Below are positions 19,678 to 28,062 of a stretch of 37,925 bases of DNA, in pieces (within the stretch, counting starts at the first letter, position 1; every line of letters begins with the position of its first letter). The DNA comes from Candidatus Zixiibacteriota bacterium (GTDB lineage Bacteria; Zixibacteria; MSB-5A5; UM-FILTER-46-8): contig WJIJ01000047.1 of assembly GCA_014730345.1 (NCBI GenBank), positions 1 through 37,925 of the forward strand, given 5' to 3'. Position numbers and translations under genes: made by a program. The notes under the pieces were generated by a model that worked only from the letters and a program-made list of their open reading frames with translations, was not told the origin of the DNA and searched no databases.

Positions 19678-20703
19678 TTTTAATCTAATATGATTACTAT
19701 ACACCCACCCTTTGCCCTGCTTGGTCGCTTCCACCCTGTAAATCCCGGGCGAAAATAACGGGATTTCACCTGAATCTCCACGGAATTTGCTGTAGCTCTT
19801 TCCATTTCGAACTACATTAACATCGGCCGCTTCCGGCAGAATAATTTTTAACACCGCTTCATCTTCATAGTCCCCTTCTCCGCCTATCTCCACCCTTGTC
19901 CTGGGAGTTTCCACCCACATCCGGAAATCCCTTGCGTCACCCCAACGGTAATTGGATATAAATATCCGGCATTCGCGGATAGCGTCATATATCTGCTTTT
20001 TTGCAGTCTCGAAATCCTCCGACAGCGGACCGGGCATCACCAGGTGGGAGCGAATCGATTTAAACTGCACTTTATATGGAAATATGGTAATGCTGAAAGG
20101 CCCTAATTTATAAGGGAAACCATGTACATCAATAGAACCGATTCCGGCTATCTTTTGATTTTCATTCAAAGCGTCCCATATCGAAAGAATCCTGTCCGTG
20201 GGCTTTTTTAGATATTTCCGGGGCCGGAGCGCCATCTTTATCTGGTTGTACTTCTTCAATCCCTCCATCCACTCGGACATATGATTCCATAATTCAATTC
20301 CATGAAATCCTCGGGCATTCCACTCAGTCCAGGGATATGACGGATACTTGGGCAGGTGTACCCGTACTTCATCAGGATGGGCTATTATCCCCAATCCGCC
20401 CAACCGGTCGGTTTCCGCCACATATTCCTTAGCGGTCAGTTCCGGGTCAAGAACATCCTCGAGCCCGAATATCAGGTAATGGTTCTTATTGGCGGCATCC
20501 TGCTCCTCATAACCTATCAAAGTCAGGGTTTTACCATAGAATCCTTCCTCGCCCTTTTTATAGCCTTTCAGGGTTAAATGATCGGTTATAAGTATAAAAT
20601 CGAGGCCGACCTCGCCGGCGATTTTAGATATCTCCTCCACGGTTTTTGTACCGTCAGAATAGGTAGTATGTATATGAATACATCCGGTAAGAACTTCAGA
20701 CAT
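19675..20703 (-). CDS. PHP domain metal-dependent phosphoesterase-like protein
   Basis: GCIHIHTTYSDGTKTVEEISKIAGEVGLDFILITDHLTLKGY (PHP motifs HxH and TDH), later GIIAHPDEVRVHLP, GIGSIDVHGFP. Confidence 0.85.
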   Translation of the reverse strand: MSEVLTGCIHIHTTYSDGTKTVEEISKIAGEVGLDFILITDHLTLKGYKKGEEGFYGKTLTLIGYEEQDAANKNHYLIFGLEDVLDPELTAKEYVAETDRLGGLGIIAHPDEVRVHLPKYPSYPWTEWNARGFHGIELWNHMSEWMEGLKKYNQIKMALRPRKYLKKPTDRILSIWDALNENQKIAGIGSIDVHGFPYKLGPFSITIFPYKVQFKSIRSHLVMPGPLSEDFETAKKQIYDAIRECRIFISNYRWGDARDFRMWVETPRTRVEIGGEGDYEDEAVLKIILPEAADVNVVRNGKSYSKFRGDSGEIPLFSPGIYRVEATKQGKGWVYSNHIRLK

Positions 20704-21964
20704 CTCTTCCTTCCGGTGGGAGTCTAAGCAGTATTAAATATCCGATAAGCATAAGCAGGAAAATTGTTCCCACGGCGATACGGTACTTAAAATCTCCCAG
20801 GGGTTCTCCGAACCGCACCGAAATGCCCCATAAAAGCGGTCCAATAACCGCCGCCAGCCTGCCGGAAAGGGCGTAAAGCCCGAAAAATTCAGCCCTGCGC
20901 TCCAGGGGTACGGTGTTAATCAGCCACGCCCGGTCGGTGGTCCAAACACCGCCCAATCCTATTCCTGCCAGCGGTCCAACTAACCAGAACAGCTCTTTCA
21001 ACGGATTAACCAGGGCGATAAACAAGGTTACAACCCATAAAAGTACACACAATTTCAATGCCTTTGCCGCGCCTATCCTGTCGGCCGCAATACCCCAGAT
21101 GAATGAACCGATCACAGCGAAAACAGTAGCGATGACCATAAAGAACATCACCTCATCCATGCCCGCGGCGACCGTGCGCTTCTGGTTGAAACCGCCCACA
21201 AAAACCACGAATACGGCCATAAAACTTATTACCGTTTCCATGGCTTCTACCACGAAAAATCTTCCTATCAGGAAACGCCTTACCGATGGAAATCCCGAAG
21301 ATGATTTGAATATCCGATACGGTTGGAGAAAAAGCTCTTTAACCGGCGGCATAGGACGTTTTTCCACAATCCTCTTTTCCTTTACGAACAGAAACAATGG
21401 TATAGCGAAAATCAGGAACAACACCGCCGTGGGCAGAAACGCCGCCTGCCGGGAGAATTCCGCGCCGGTTCCCACGAATGGCCGGATAGCCAGCATGCCG
21501 GCAATTGAGCCAACATAGCCAAGGGCTACCCCCATGCCGGAAACCTTGCCCTCTTTTCCGGGCGGGGAAACATCCGGAAGCAAAGCGTTATAGAAAACCA
21601 ATCCCGCCTGAAATCCAAAAACAGCTATCCCGAAAAACAACAGGTAGACGATCAAGCTGGCATCGAAAGCCAGCACCGCCGTAAAACCGACACATATTAT
21701 CGTAAAAAGCAAGATCAACGGTTTGCGTTTGCCGGAGAAATCAGAGAGCGCGCCCAAGAATGGCATTGTTACCGCTATTAACAGCATGGCCGAGGAACGG
21801 GCCGCCGCTACCATTAGATCGTCTCCCCCGAGATCCTCCACTACCCAAAGCGCAAAATAGAGGGATACCACGTTCATCGAAAAGATAGTGTTGGCGAGGT
21901 CATACAATCCCCAGCTAACCGATTGGAGCGAGTAAACTTTATGAGGGCGATGCATCTCCGGCAT
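20696..21964 (-). CDS. MFS transporter, UMF1-like
   Basis: SWGLYDLANTIFSMNVVSLYFALWVVEDLGG at N-terminus, FLGALSDFSGKRKPLILLFT, 12-TM pattern, GLGGVWTTDRAWLINTVPLERRAEFFGLYALSGRLAAVIGP. Confidence 0.85.
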   Translation of the reverse strand: MPEMHRPHKVYSLQSVSWGLYDLANTIFSMNVVSLYFALWVVEDLGGDDLMVAAARSSAMLLIAVTMPFLGALSDFSGKRKPLILLFTIICVGFTAVLAFDASLIVYLLFFGIAVFGFQAGLVFYNALLPDVSPPGKEGKVSGMGVALGYVGSIAGMLAIRPFVGTGAEFSRQAAFLPTAVLFLIFAIPLFLFVKEKRIVEKRPMPPVKELFLQPYRIFKSSSGFPSVRRFLIGRFFVVEAMETVISFMAVFVVFVGGFNQKRTVAAGMDEVMFFMVIATVFAVIGSFIWGIAADRIGAAKALKLCVLLWVVTLFIALVNPLKELFWLVGPLAGIGLGGVWTTDRAWLINTVPLERRAEFFGLYALSGRLAAVIGPLLWGISVRFGEPLGDFKYRIAVGTIFLLMLIGYLILLRLPPEGRDV

Positions 21965-21968
21965 ATAA

Positions 21969-22343
21969 TTACTGCCTCGTAATAATGAAAATGCCGACGG
22001 CTATTCCCAGGATATCTGCGGCTAAATCCTTGAAACTCGATGTTTCCAACGGATGGCGGGAATCATTAATCTCCTTCGCACCCCCTATCGTGAATGTAAA
22101 TCCGGCAGAAAGCATGACGGCGTCATTTTCGGACATCTCGAAATGGTGGCGGGAAAGCTGGTAGCTGAACATGGCCATAAACGCCGATACCCCAAAATGT
22201 TTCAATTTATCTTCAGCAATCCAACGGTCTTCGGCACAAACACACGGTTGAAAACAAATTATGAATAATATACATATTGCCGTAATCCGGGAAAGCCTGT
22301 GTTTAAAGACCGAGTTCATCGGAAATCGACTGCATCCCTTCAA
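21969..22343 (-). CDS. YfiM/DUF2279-like periplasmic or membrane protein
   Basis: DKLKHFGVSAFMAMFSYQL...GGAKEINDSRHPLETSSFKDLAADILGIAVG; likely start at 22319 (MNSVFKHRL). Confidence 0.55.
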   Translation of the reverse strand: MKGCSRFPMNSVFKHRLSRITAICILFIICFQPCVCAEDRWIAEDKLKHFGVSAFMAMFSYQLSRHHFEMSENDAVMLSAGFTFTIGGAKEINDSRHPLETSSFKDLAADILGIAVGIFIITRQ

Positions 22344-22848
22344 GGTTAAGCTGTAAAAACTCCTCTAATGGTAATCCGAAGTCCTCACAGGTGAGGATAT
22401 CCTCCCGCCGCGCTCCGGCGGCAAACCGTTTCTCCTTAAAACGCCTTAGCAGGAATTCAGTATCCAGGCCGGAAAGTTTTTTCGATGGATGCATCAGCGC
22501 CGCCGCGACTATCAACCCGGTAGTTGGATCGGCGGCATATATGGCCTTCTCCATCAGCGATTCGGGTACAACCTGGCCGGCATGCGCTTTAATCCCCCGT
22601 ATGATCTGGGGATCCAGCTCATATTCCTTAAGCCACATTTCGGTAATCAATGTATGTCTTTCGGCATCATCAACTGTTTCCTCATAGTCGAGGTCGTGCA
22701 ACATTCCGGTCAGCCCCCACAGTTCCTCATCCTCATTGAAACGCCGCGCTAACCGGCGCATAACCGCTTCCACCGCGAGTATATGTTTGCGGAGGTTTTT
22801 GTTGGAAATTTTCTGCTTGACTAATTCGTACGCCTGGTCTCTATTCAT
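22303..22848 (-). CDS. HD domain (HDIG-like) phosphohydrolase
   Basis: NLRKHILAVEAVMRRLARRFNEDEELWGLTGMLHDLDYEET...; start at 22848 preceded by GGAGGACAG. The longer ORF start (22902) is unsupported. Confidence 0.82.
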   Translation of the reverse strand: MNRDQAYELVKQKISNKNLRKHILAVEAVMRRLARRFNEDEELWGLTGMLHDLDYEETVDDAERHTLITEMWLKEYELDPQIIRGIKAHAGQVVPESLMEKAIYAADPTTGLIVAAALMHPSKKLSGLDTEFLLRRFKEKRFAAGARREDILTCEDFGLPLEEFLQLNLEGMQSISDELGL

Positions 22849-22962
22849 CTGTCCTCCGTTGGTTTCAACGGAAATAATAAACCATACTCCCGCGAATGAC
22901 AATGATAAATATTAAAGAAATGGTATTAATAGCCGTTTATAATGTTAGTTAGGAGACAATTT

Positions 22963-23151
22963 ATGAGCCAGAAAAAAATATCCCTGAAAAAACACGGGGA
23001 AATCGCGCATACTTATTTAATAAAGCATAAAAACCGGACAATCTGGGAAGGTACCGACCTGAAAAACCAGCTCAATAGAATTAAAAAGGAAATTCCCTTG
23101 CACGAACTCGCCGTAAGCTGGAAAACAGAAGAGGAGCATACTATTGGGTGA
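22963..23151 (+). CDS. Small basic protein paired with retropepsin-like protease
   Basis: ORF 22942..23151; start at ATG 22963 with RBS TAGGAGACAATTT. MSQKKISLKKHGEIAHTYLIKHKNRTIWEGTDLKNQLNRIKKEIPLHELAVSWKTEEEHTIG; overlaps the next gene. Confidence 0.7.
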   Translation: MSQKKISLKKHGEIAHTYLIKHKNRTIWEGTDLKNQLNRIKKEIPLHELAVSWKTEEEHTIG

Positions 23152-23548
23152 GGTAACATTTCGTTATCAAAATGAAAAATCGAATATTTTCGATAAAATC
23201 AGGCGTCCGCGGATGACCGTTTTCATCTACTCCAAGGTCTTTAAGGAATGGATAACCGTTGAAGACGTTCTCGCCGATACCGGCGCCGATATCTCCGTCC
23301 TCCCCAAAACCCTGGGTATCGTTTTGGTGGGTAAGGTTAAAAACCGTAAGCGCTACAAAATTACCGGGCTTGTTTCGGATACCTACGTCTACCTTCACGA
23401 ATTGAGAACTAAAGTAAATGGAAGGATAATCCGGGGATTGTTTGCGATAGCCAATAACGATGATATCCCCCCTACCCTCGGGCGCATGGGCGCGCTCGAT
23501 AAATTCACCATTTCCTTTGAAAAAGGCAAACTGATACGTATCAAATAA
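23144..23548 (+). CDS. Retropepsin-like (clan AA) aspartic protease domain protein
   Basis: VEDVLADTGADISVLPKTLGIV active-site motif (DTGA) and C-terminal TLGRMGALDKFTISFEKGKLIRIK. TTG start at 23144 with GAGGAG RBS. Confidence 0.8.
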   Translation: MGEVTFRYQNEKSNIFDKIRRPRMTVFIYSKVFKEWITVEDVLADTGADISVLPKTLGIVLVGKVKNRKRYKITGLVSDTYVYLHELRTKVNGRIIRGLFAIANNDDIPPTLGRMGALDKFTISFEKGKLIRIK

Positions 23549-25573
23549 CTAATTCCAGAAATCCCACTTGAATCCCCACCAGTAGATCCTTCCCAGGTTT
23601 GGATTACCACCATACGAATAGTAAATCTGCTCGGTTATATTTTCACCATTGTAGTAGAATGTAAGGTCCTTGTATGAAACCGACAGTGTGCTGTTTAAAA
23701 GCCAGTAAAAATCCTGGTACAATTCACGATAACGGGGAACATAACGCCAATCAGTGTAATCGAATTCTATGCCCGCCCGAAACACAAGGTCTTTAACGAA
23801 CAGGTGGCGCTTGATTAGCCCGGCTCCGTAAACTCTGTAGGCCGGAACAGGATGCCTTTCATAATCGTCATCATACGAAATTACCGAATATCTTACCCCG
23901 GCTTTAAAGCTTATCATATCCCATATTTCACCAACAGATAATCTCGAATAGTAGGATGTCATATCGAAATCAACCGCTTCAGGATAATACTCAATATCCT
24001 GGGGAGTACCGATGTTTGAGTATCGGATATTATCCTCGCATACGGAATATGACGCCCCGCCTTCTATATTCATGATACCATAAATAAATCTACCCCCGAC
24101 TTCCAATGTATTCCTGTAACCTGAAGGGAGATCAGGATTACCGTATTCTCGGTATGTAAACTGCCCCAGGTCGAAGGTATCGGGATAGGTATACGGCTCC
24201 CAATATAGGGTATGGAGGTCAGGATAGATAAGTTGACGGTATGCGCCCAGTCGCAGGTTTAGCTTTTCACTGATTTTATAATTTAATCCCCCGGAGCCGG
24301 AAAAACCATTATCCAATTCGTTGGAAACGTCGATTCTACCCAGCGCGAGGATATTTACCCTGCTGTTTAATTCAAAAATATCTCCAGCCACTACCGCGCC
24401 CCTAAGCATGGATGGTTCACCGATGTAATCAGACCTCATTTTTTCGTAGAAAGATTTTACCGACGCAAACCATGTGTGCCGTCCTCGATTCGTCTCATAG
24501 TCAGCGGAGACTCCCCCAATAGTATTAATGGTCCGGTAGAAAATCCCATACTGGCCATCTACTGCTGTATGGGGTCGGCGATTGATAAAGGCATTGAGCT
24601 TTAGCGATGAATTTTCGGACAGTGATAATTGGGTTTTCGCCGAAAGTGATATTAAATCCCTGCTGAACTTAGCGCCCTGGGATACAAAGTAGTCGAATAT
24701 TGTGTATTCGCCCCGGGCGCGGTAGCGATACCCGGATAATTCGACAGGCGTATTCCCGATTTTAAAAGCGGCTGTCAATCCATAGTAATGCGCGCGGTAT
24801 TCGGAGCGGGGAAGCCAGCCTGTCGAAGATACAATTCCTATTATAGCCCGAAGTTCCGATTTATAAGGCCCGTCCTTGTCCAGCTCTATTCCGGTTTTAT
24901 GGTAACTGTACGGCCCCCTCAGCACCGAAACAGAGGTAAGGGGAATATCCGAAGAAGAAGTATCGTAATCGATTTTCCTTTCGCGTACTTCGATAATCTC
25001 CGGTCCGGGATTAAATCCCCCGGCGATTACCGCCGCCCCATTGAGCACCGCCACTTCGCCTATGTTCTCGGTTGGGAACGAGTTTAAATCCGGCCCCCGG
25101 AAATGGGGAAGGTTCCAGAAGGTTTCCGGCACGATGCCGCCTTTGTAGTTGATATAAGGATTGGCGTTCGGATTTCCATTAAGAATTACCGTTCTCGATT
25201 GCCCTTTGGGCCCCACATTCACCGGCAAAAATGATGCTCCCGCGAGGATGTCATTAAATTCCCGTTGACGGATTACCAGGCTCTCCGGATGAATAATTTC
25301 CGTAGATGAAAAGCTGTATTCAACTTGTTGCTGGAATTTCATCCCATAAGGAATAAAAACCGCCGTATCAGCCGGAATCGCATCGAGTTCGGTTGTATCT
25401 ACATAAACTGTGTCGGTTTTGAAATATATGGTTTCGTCAACTTCCATAATTAGCGAGTCCGCATCGGTTGTGTCCTCCGGCGTTGCCGGTAAAGGTTGTT
25501 GAGCAAGTGACATCGTAATCCAGCCGGAAAACAGAACTATAAGTAATGATATTGAAAGACGAATCATACTCAT
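23549..25573 (-). CDS. TonB-dependent outer-membrane receptor
   Basis: Signal peptide, plug-like VGPKGQSRTVILNGNPNANPYINYKGGIVPETFWNLPHFRGPDLNSFPTENIGEVAVLNGAAVIAGGFNPG, then alternating beta-barrel strands (EYRAHYYGLTAAFKIGNTPVELSGYRYRARGEY...); C-terminal aromatic end KWDFWN. Confidence 0.78.
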   Translation of the reverse strand: MSMIRLSISLLIVLFSGWITMSLAQQPLPATPEDTTDADSLIMEVDETIYFKTDTVYVDTTELDAIPADTAVFIPYGMKFQQQVEYSFSSTEIIHPESLVIRQREFNDILAGASFLPVNVGPKGQSRTVILNGNPNANPYINYKGGIVPETFWNLPHFRGPDLNSFPTENIGEVAVLNGAAVIAGGFNPGPEIIEVRERKIDYDTSSSDIPLTSVSVLRGPYSYHKTGIELDKDGPYKSELRAIIGIVSSTGWLPRSEYRAHYYGLTAAFKIGNTPVELSGYRYRARGEYTIFDYFVSQGAKFSRDLISLSAKTQLSLSENSSLKLNAFINRRPHTAVDGQYGIFYRTINTIGGVSADYETNRGRHTWFASVKSFYEKMRSDYIGEPSMLRGAVVAGDIFELNSRVNILALGRIDVSNELDNGFSGSGGLNYKISEKLNLRLGAYRQLIYPDLHTLYWEPYTYPDTFDLGQFTYREYGNPDLPSGYRNTLEVGGRFIYGIMNIEGGASYSVCEDNIRYSNIGTPQDIEYYPEAVDFDMTSYYSRLSVGEIWDMISFKAGVRYSVISYDDDYERHPVPAYRVYGAGLIKRHLFVKDLVFRAGIEFDYTDWRYVPRYRELYQDFYWLLNSTLSVSYKDLTFYYNGENITEQIYYSYGGNPNLGRIYWWGFKWDFWN

Positions 25574-26124
25574 TATAAATTTAGCCTGTATTTCACCGGT
25601 ACTATCAGCGGCATAAGCACAGCAAAGATAATTGTGTTTACTCCCACATTTATCGCCATAAACGGTATTCCCACCACGAATGCTTCCTTCAACGCGCCAA
25701 ACAGGTATGCCCCCGCCGCGGTAACAATCATATTATAGAGAATCGCTAAAACCGCCCCAATTGCTCCCGCTTTTAAAGCTATAATCAAAGCGCCGGTTTC
25801 GAATATCCTTAAACGCGCGGTTAGTCCACCTGCCGCGCCTATTAGAGCCATGCAGAATATTTGGGCAAACAACATGGGCAGTGGCGGGAATGTACCGGCA
25901 TTGTATGGATTGAATATGCTGTAGATTGCCGAAGCCACGGCTCCCGAAAGAATTCCCGCATAAATCCCGCCGAATAATCCGGCGACGAAAATAACCAGGT
26001 TAAACAATTTCACATTGGGTATATAGATCAAAAGGTAGTTTAAGGCGATGGCTAAAGCGGCGAATAATCCAGCGAGGATTACTTTGAACAAAGGTGATCT
26101 GGTTCTGGACTGTCGATATTCCAT
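25573..26124 (-). CDS. ECF transporter S component
   Basis: ILAGLFAALAIALNYLLIYIPNVKLFNLVIFVAGLFGGIYAGILSGAVASAIYSIFNPYNAGTFPPLPMLFAQIFCMALIGAAGGLTARL. TAATG overlap with the receptor gene. Confidence 0.82.
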   Translation of the reverse strand: MEYRQSRTRSPLFKVILAGLFAALAIALNYLLIYIPNVKLFNLVIFVAGLFGGIYAGILSGAVASAIYSIFNPYNAGTFPPLPMLFAQIFCMALIGAAGGLTARLRIFETGALIIALKAGAIGAVLAILYNMIVTAAGAYLFGALKEAFVVGIPFMAINVGVNTIIFAVLMPLIVPVKYRLNL

Positions 26125-26134
26125 TCTCCTGATA

Positions 26135-27985
26135 TCATTCCTCGCGGATCAGGATAAGCTTTTTGATATCGGAACCGATTTCAGAGTAGATATGATAGAT
26201 ATAGATCCCCCCGGCGACTAATTCTCCCTCATTGTTTCTACCGTCCCACTGGAATTGGGAGTTATAAAATCCTGCTGGTATTTTACCAAAACCGGGAAGT
26301 TCTAAATTACGCACCAACTCCCCCGAAACCGTATAAATCCTCACCTCGGGCCGGGCGATTTGATGAATTTCGAAGGGGATATTGGTCAATTCGCCTCCTC
26401 CGGTAACTACGAATGGATTCGGGTAATTCTGGTAAAGCTTGACTTCGGTGGGCAAACTTTCTTCGCCAATCAATGAATCCTCGACCTGGTAGTGATAGGC
26501 ATACTGGGCGCTGTCGCGGTGGGAATCGATGCCCACGGGACAGGGAATCATGATAACATCCGTAAAAGTAAACCAGTTGCGAACGCCGATGGTGTCGGTT
26601 TTACTTACGGTGTTCAGGTCCAGGTGTTGAATCTCGGGCGCGGTAATGGTGTTCTGGATATGGTGTCCGAAGATAACTACTTCCCAGGCGAACCGGTCTT
26701 CGCCGTTAAAGGCGGCCAGGAGGCCTCCGGAGGTGATCTCGGGTACCTTAAAATCAATATAATTGGCGGCCAGGAATTCCGGTCCGGCGGGAATTTCATT
26801 GCCGAATAAGACCGTATCCGGATAGGATGTTATGTTTGCCATCACACTGTCCGGTATCTTCGTCCACAAGCTTGCCTCGGAATAGCCATAGGATTCATTC
26901 GCCCTTGACCCGGTAAAGTAGTTCCACGCGGCGAATTCGGCGAAGGCGGTGTTGAGGTCTAATTCTCCGCGGGAGGCGTTCAATATGGATTCGTCCATTG
27001 AAGTCAGCAAATTGTATCCCGGAGAGTTGCCGCATCCTTCCCAGATAGATTTAATAATTTCCGGACCAAGCCTTTCGGATAGATAAAAGGCCCACACACA
27101 ACTCGCGTATTTGTGAATTGATCGGACCGTACCCAGGGCGCCGTCGGCTTCCAGGCTGATATTTGGATAACGGTAAAAATACGGCATGTATTGCAAATAG
27201 TCGTTTATATCATCGAAAATAACTTCCTCGAGCCAAACCGAGCATACCTCGTACCACCATACCGAGAACCTGGAACCGCCGGGACTTCCGAGATATTCGC
27301 TGGCATCATAACCAAAGGCAATCGCGTGAAAGAACTCATGGGCCATGGTAACCTTGATGGCATCGATGGCGTTGGGAGCGAAACTGTAATCATTATCGAG
27401 GGCGATAAAGCTCGTATACACCGAATCTTCCCCGGGAACATTTCTCTCCCTTTCAGTATAGCCGTATATATTTTGGGCCTGGTTGATAATATAAAGGTCA
27501 TACTTGGAGTCTCCGCCATTAGGCGTGTACCAACCATCATCGGGAGGACGGTCAAATCCAACGCTGTCGATAGACTCCCGCCACACGAAATCCGCCAGCA
27601 GTCCAAGGTTATTGATGTAGTCGGGAACACCATCCACAGGGTCCATATCCAGGGGATCTACCGCGTTTTCTCCGGTGGTTGTGTAGTGGATTTTGAAAAA
27701 ACCGGCGGGAGAGTCGTACTCCCTGTCGAGGGTGGGACGCGCCTGTATATCTTTGAAATAAGAAGGCGCGTTCGGCTCATCACGGTTGACTGACATCAGC
27801 GCCGGCGTTCCACTTAACCTTATCCCTTTGACCTCGAAATCCATAGCCGACGGAAACATGCCCGGTGATTTGATATTTGCCGCCTGCCGCCAGCGGATAT
27901 CCTCATTCTGGGCGGAAACGGGTTTGGCAAGCAGTATGCCGATTAAAACCGTTATTAAAGTAATATACAGGCGCTTCATGTTCAT
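26135..27985 (-). CDS. Secreted metalloprotease-like protein (MXAN_6640-like) with C-terminal sorting-type domain
   Basis: Signal peptide; VTMAHEFFHAIAFGYD (HExxH); C-terminal VKLYQNYPNPFVVTGGG...VRIYTVSGELVRNL...FQWDGRNNEGELVAGGIYIYHI...KKLILIREE (FlgD-like/T9SS type A-like domain). Confidence 0.82.
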   Translation of the reverse strand: MNMKRLYITLITVLIGILLAKPVSAQNEDIRWRQAANIKSPGMFPSAMDFEVKGIRLSGTPALMSVNRDEPNAPSYFKDIQARPTLDREYDSPAGFFKIHYTTTGENAVDPLDMDPVDGVPDYINNLGLLADFVWRESIDSVGFDRPPDDGWYTPNGGDSKYDLYIINQAQNIYGYTERERNVPGEDSVYTSFIALDNDYSFAPNAIDAIKVTMAHEFFHAIAFGYDASEYLGSPGGSRFSVWWYEVCSVWLEEVIFDDINDYLQYMPYFYRYPNISLEADGALGTVRSIHKYASCVWAFYLSERLGPEIIKSIWEGCGNSPGYNLLTSMDESILNASRGELDLNTAFAEFAAWNYFTGSRANESYGYSEASLWTKIPDSVMANITSYPDTVLFGNEIPAGPEFLAANYIDFKVPEITSGGLLAAFNGEDRFAWEVVIFGHHIQNTITAPEIQHLDLNTVSKTDTIGVRNWFTFTDVIMIPCPVGIDSHRDSAQYAYHYQVEDSLIGEESLPTEVKLYQNYPNPFVVTGGGELTNIPFEIHQIARPEVRIYTVSGELVRNLELPGFGKIPAGFYNSQFQWDGRNNEGELVAGGIYIYHIYSEIGSDIKKLILIREE

Positions 27986-28062
27986 CTCTACTTTTTTTCA
28001 AAGTGCTGTTGGAAATATTGTTCCAACCGGCGACCGGCTTTTACCGCCGGTTATGGCGCGGA

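Noticed and set aside
20913-21518. 201-aa plus-strand ORF opposite the MFS transporter
   Set aside because: Composition is a reverse-complement shadow of hydrophobic TM codons; no recognisable motif.
27191-27793. 200-aa plus-strand ORF opposite the metalloprotease
   Set aside because: Antisense shadow; the minus-strand protein has signal peptide, HExxH and sorting domain.
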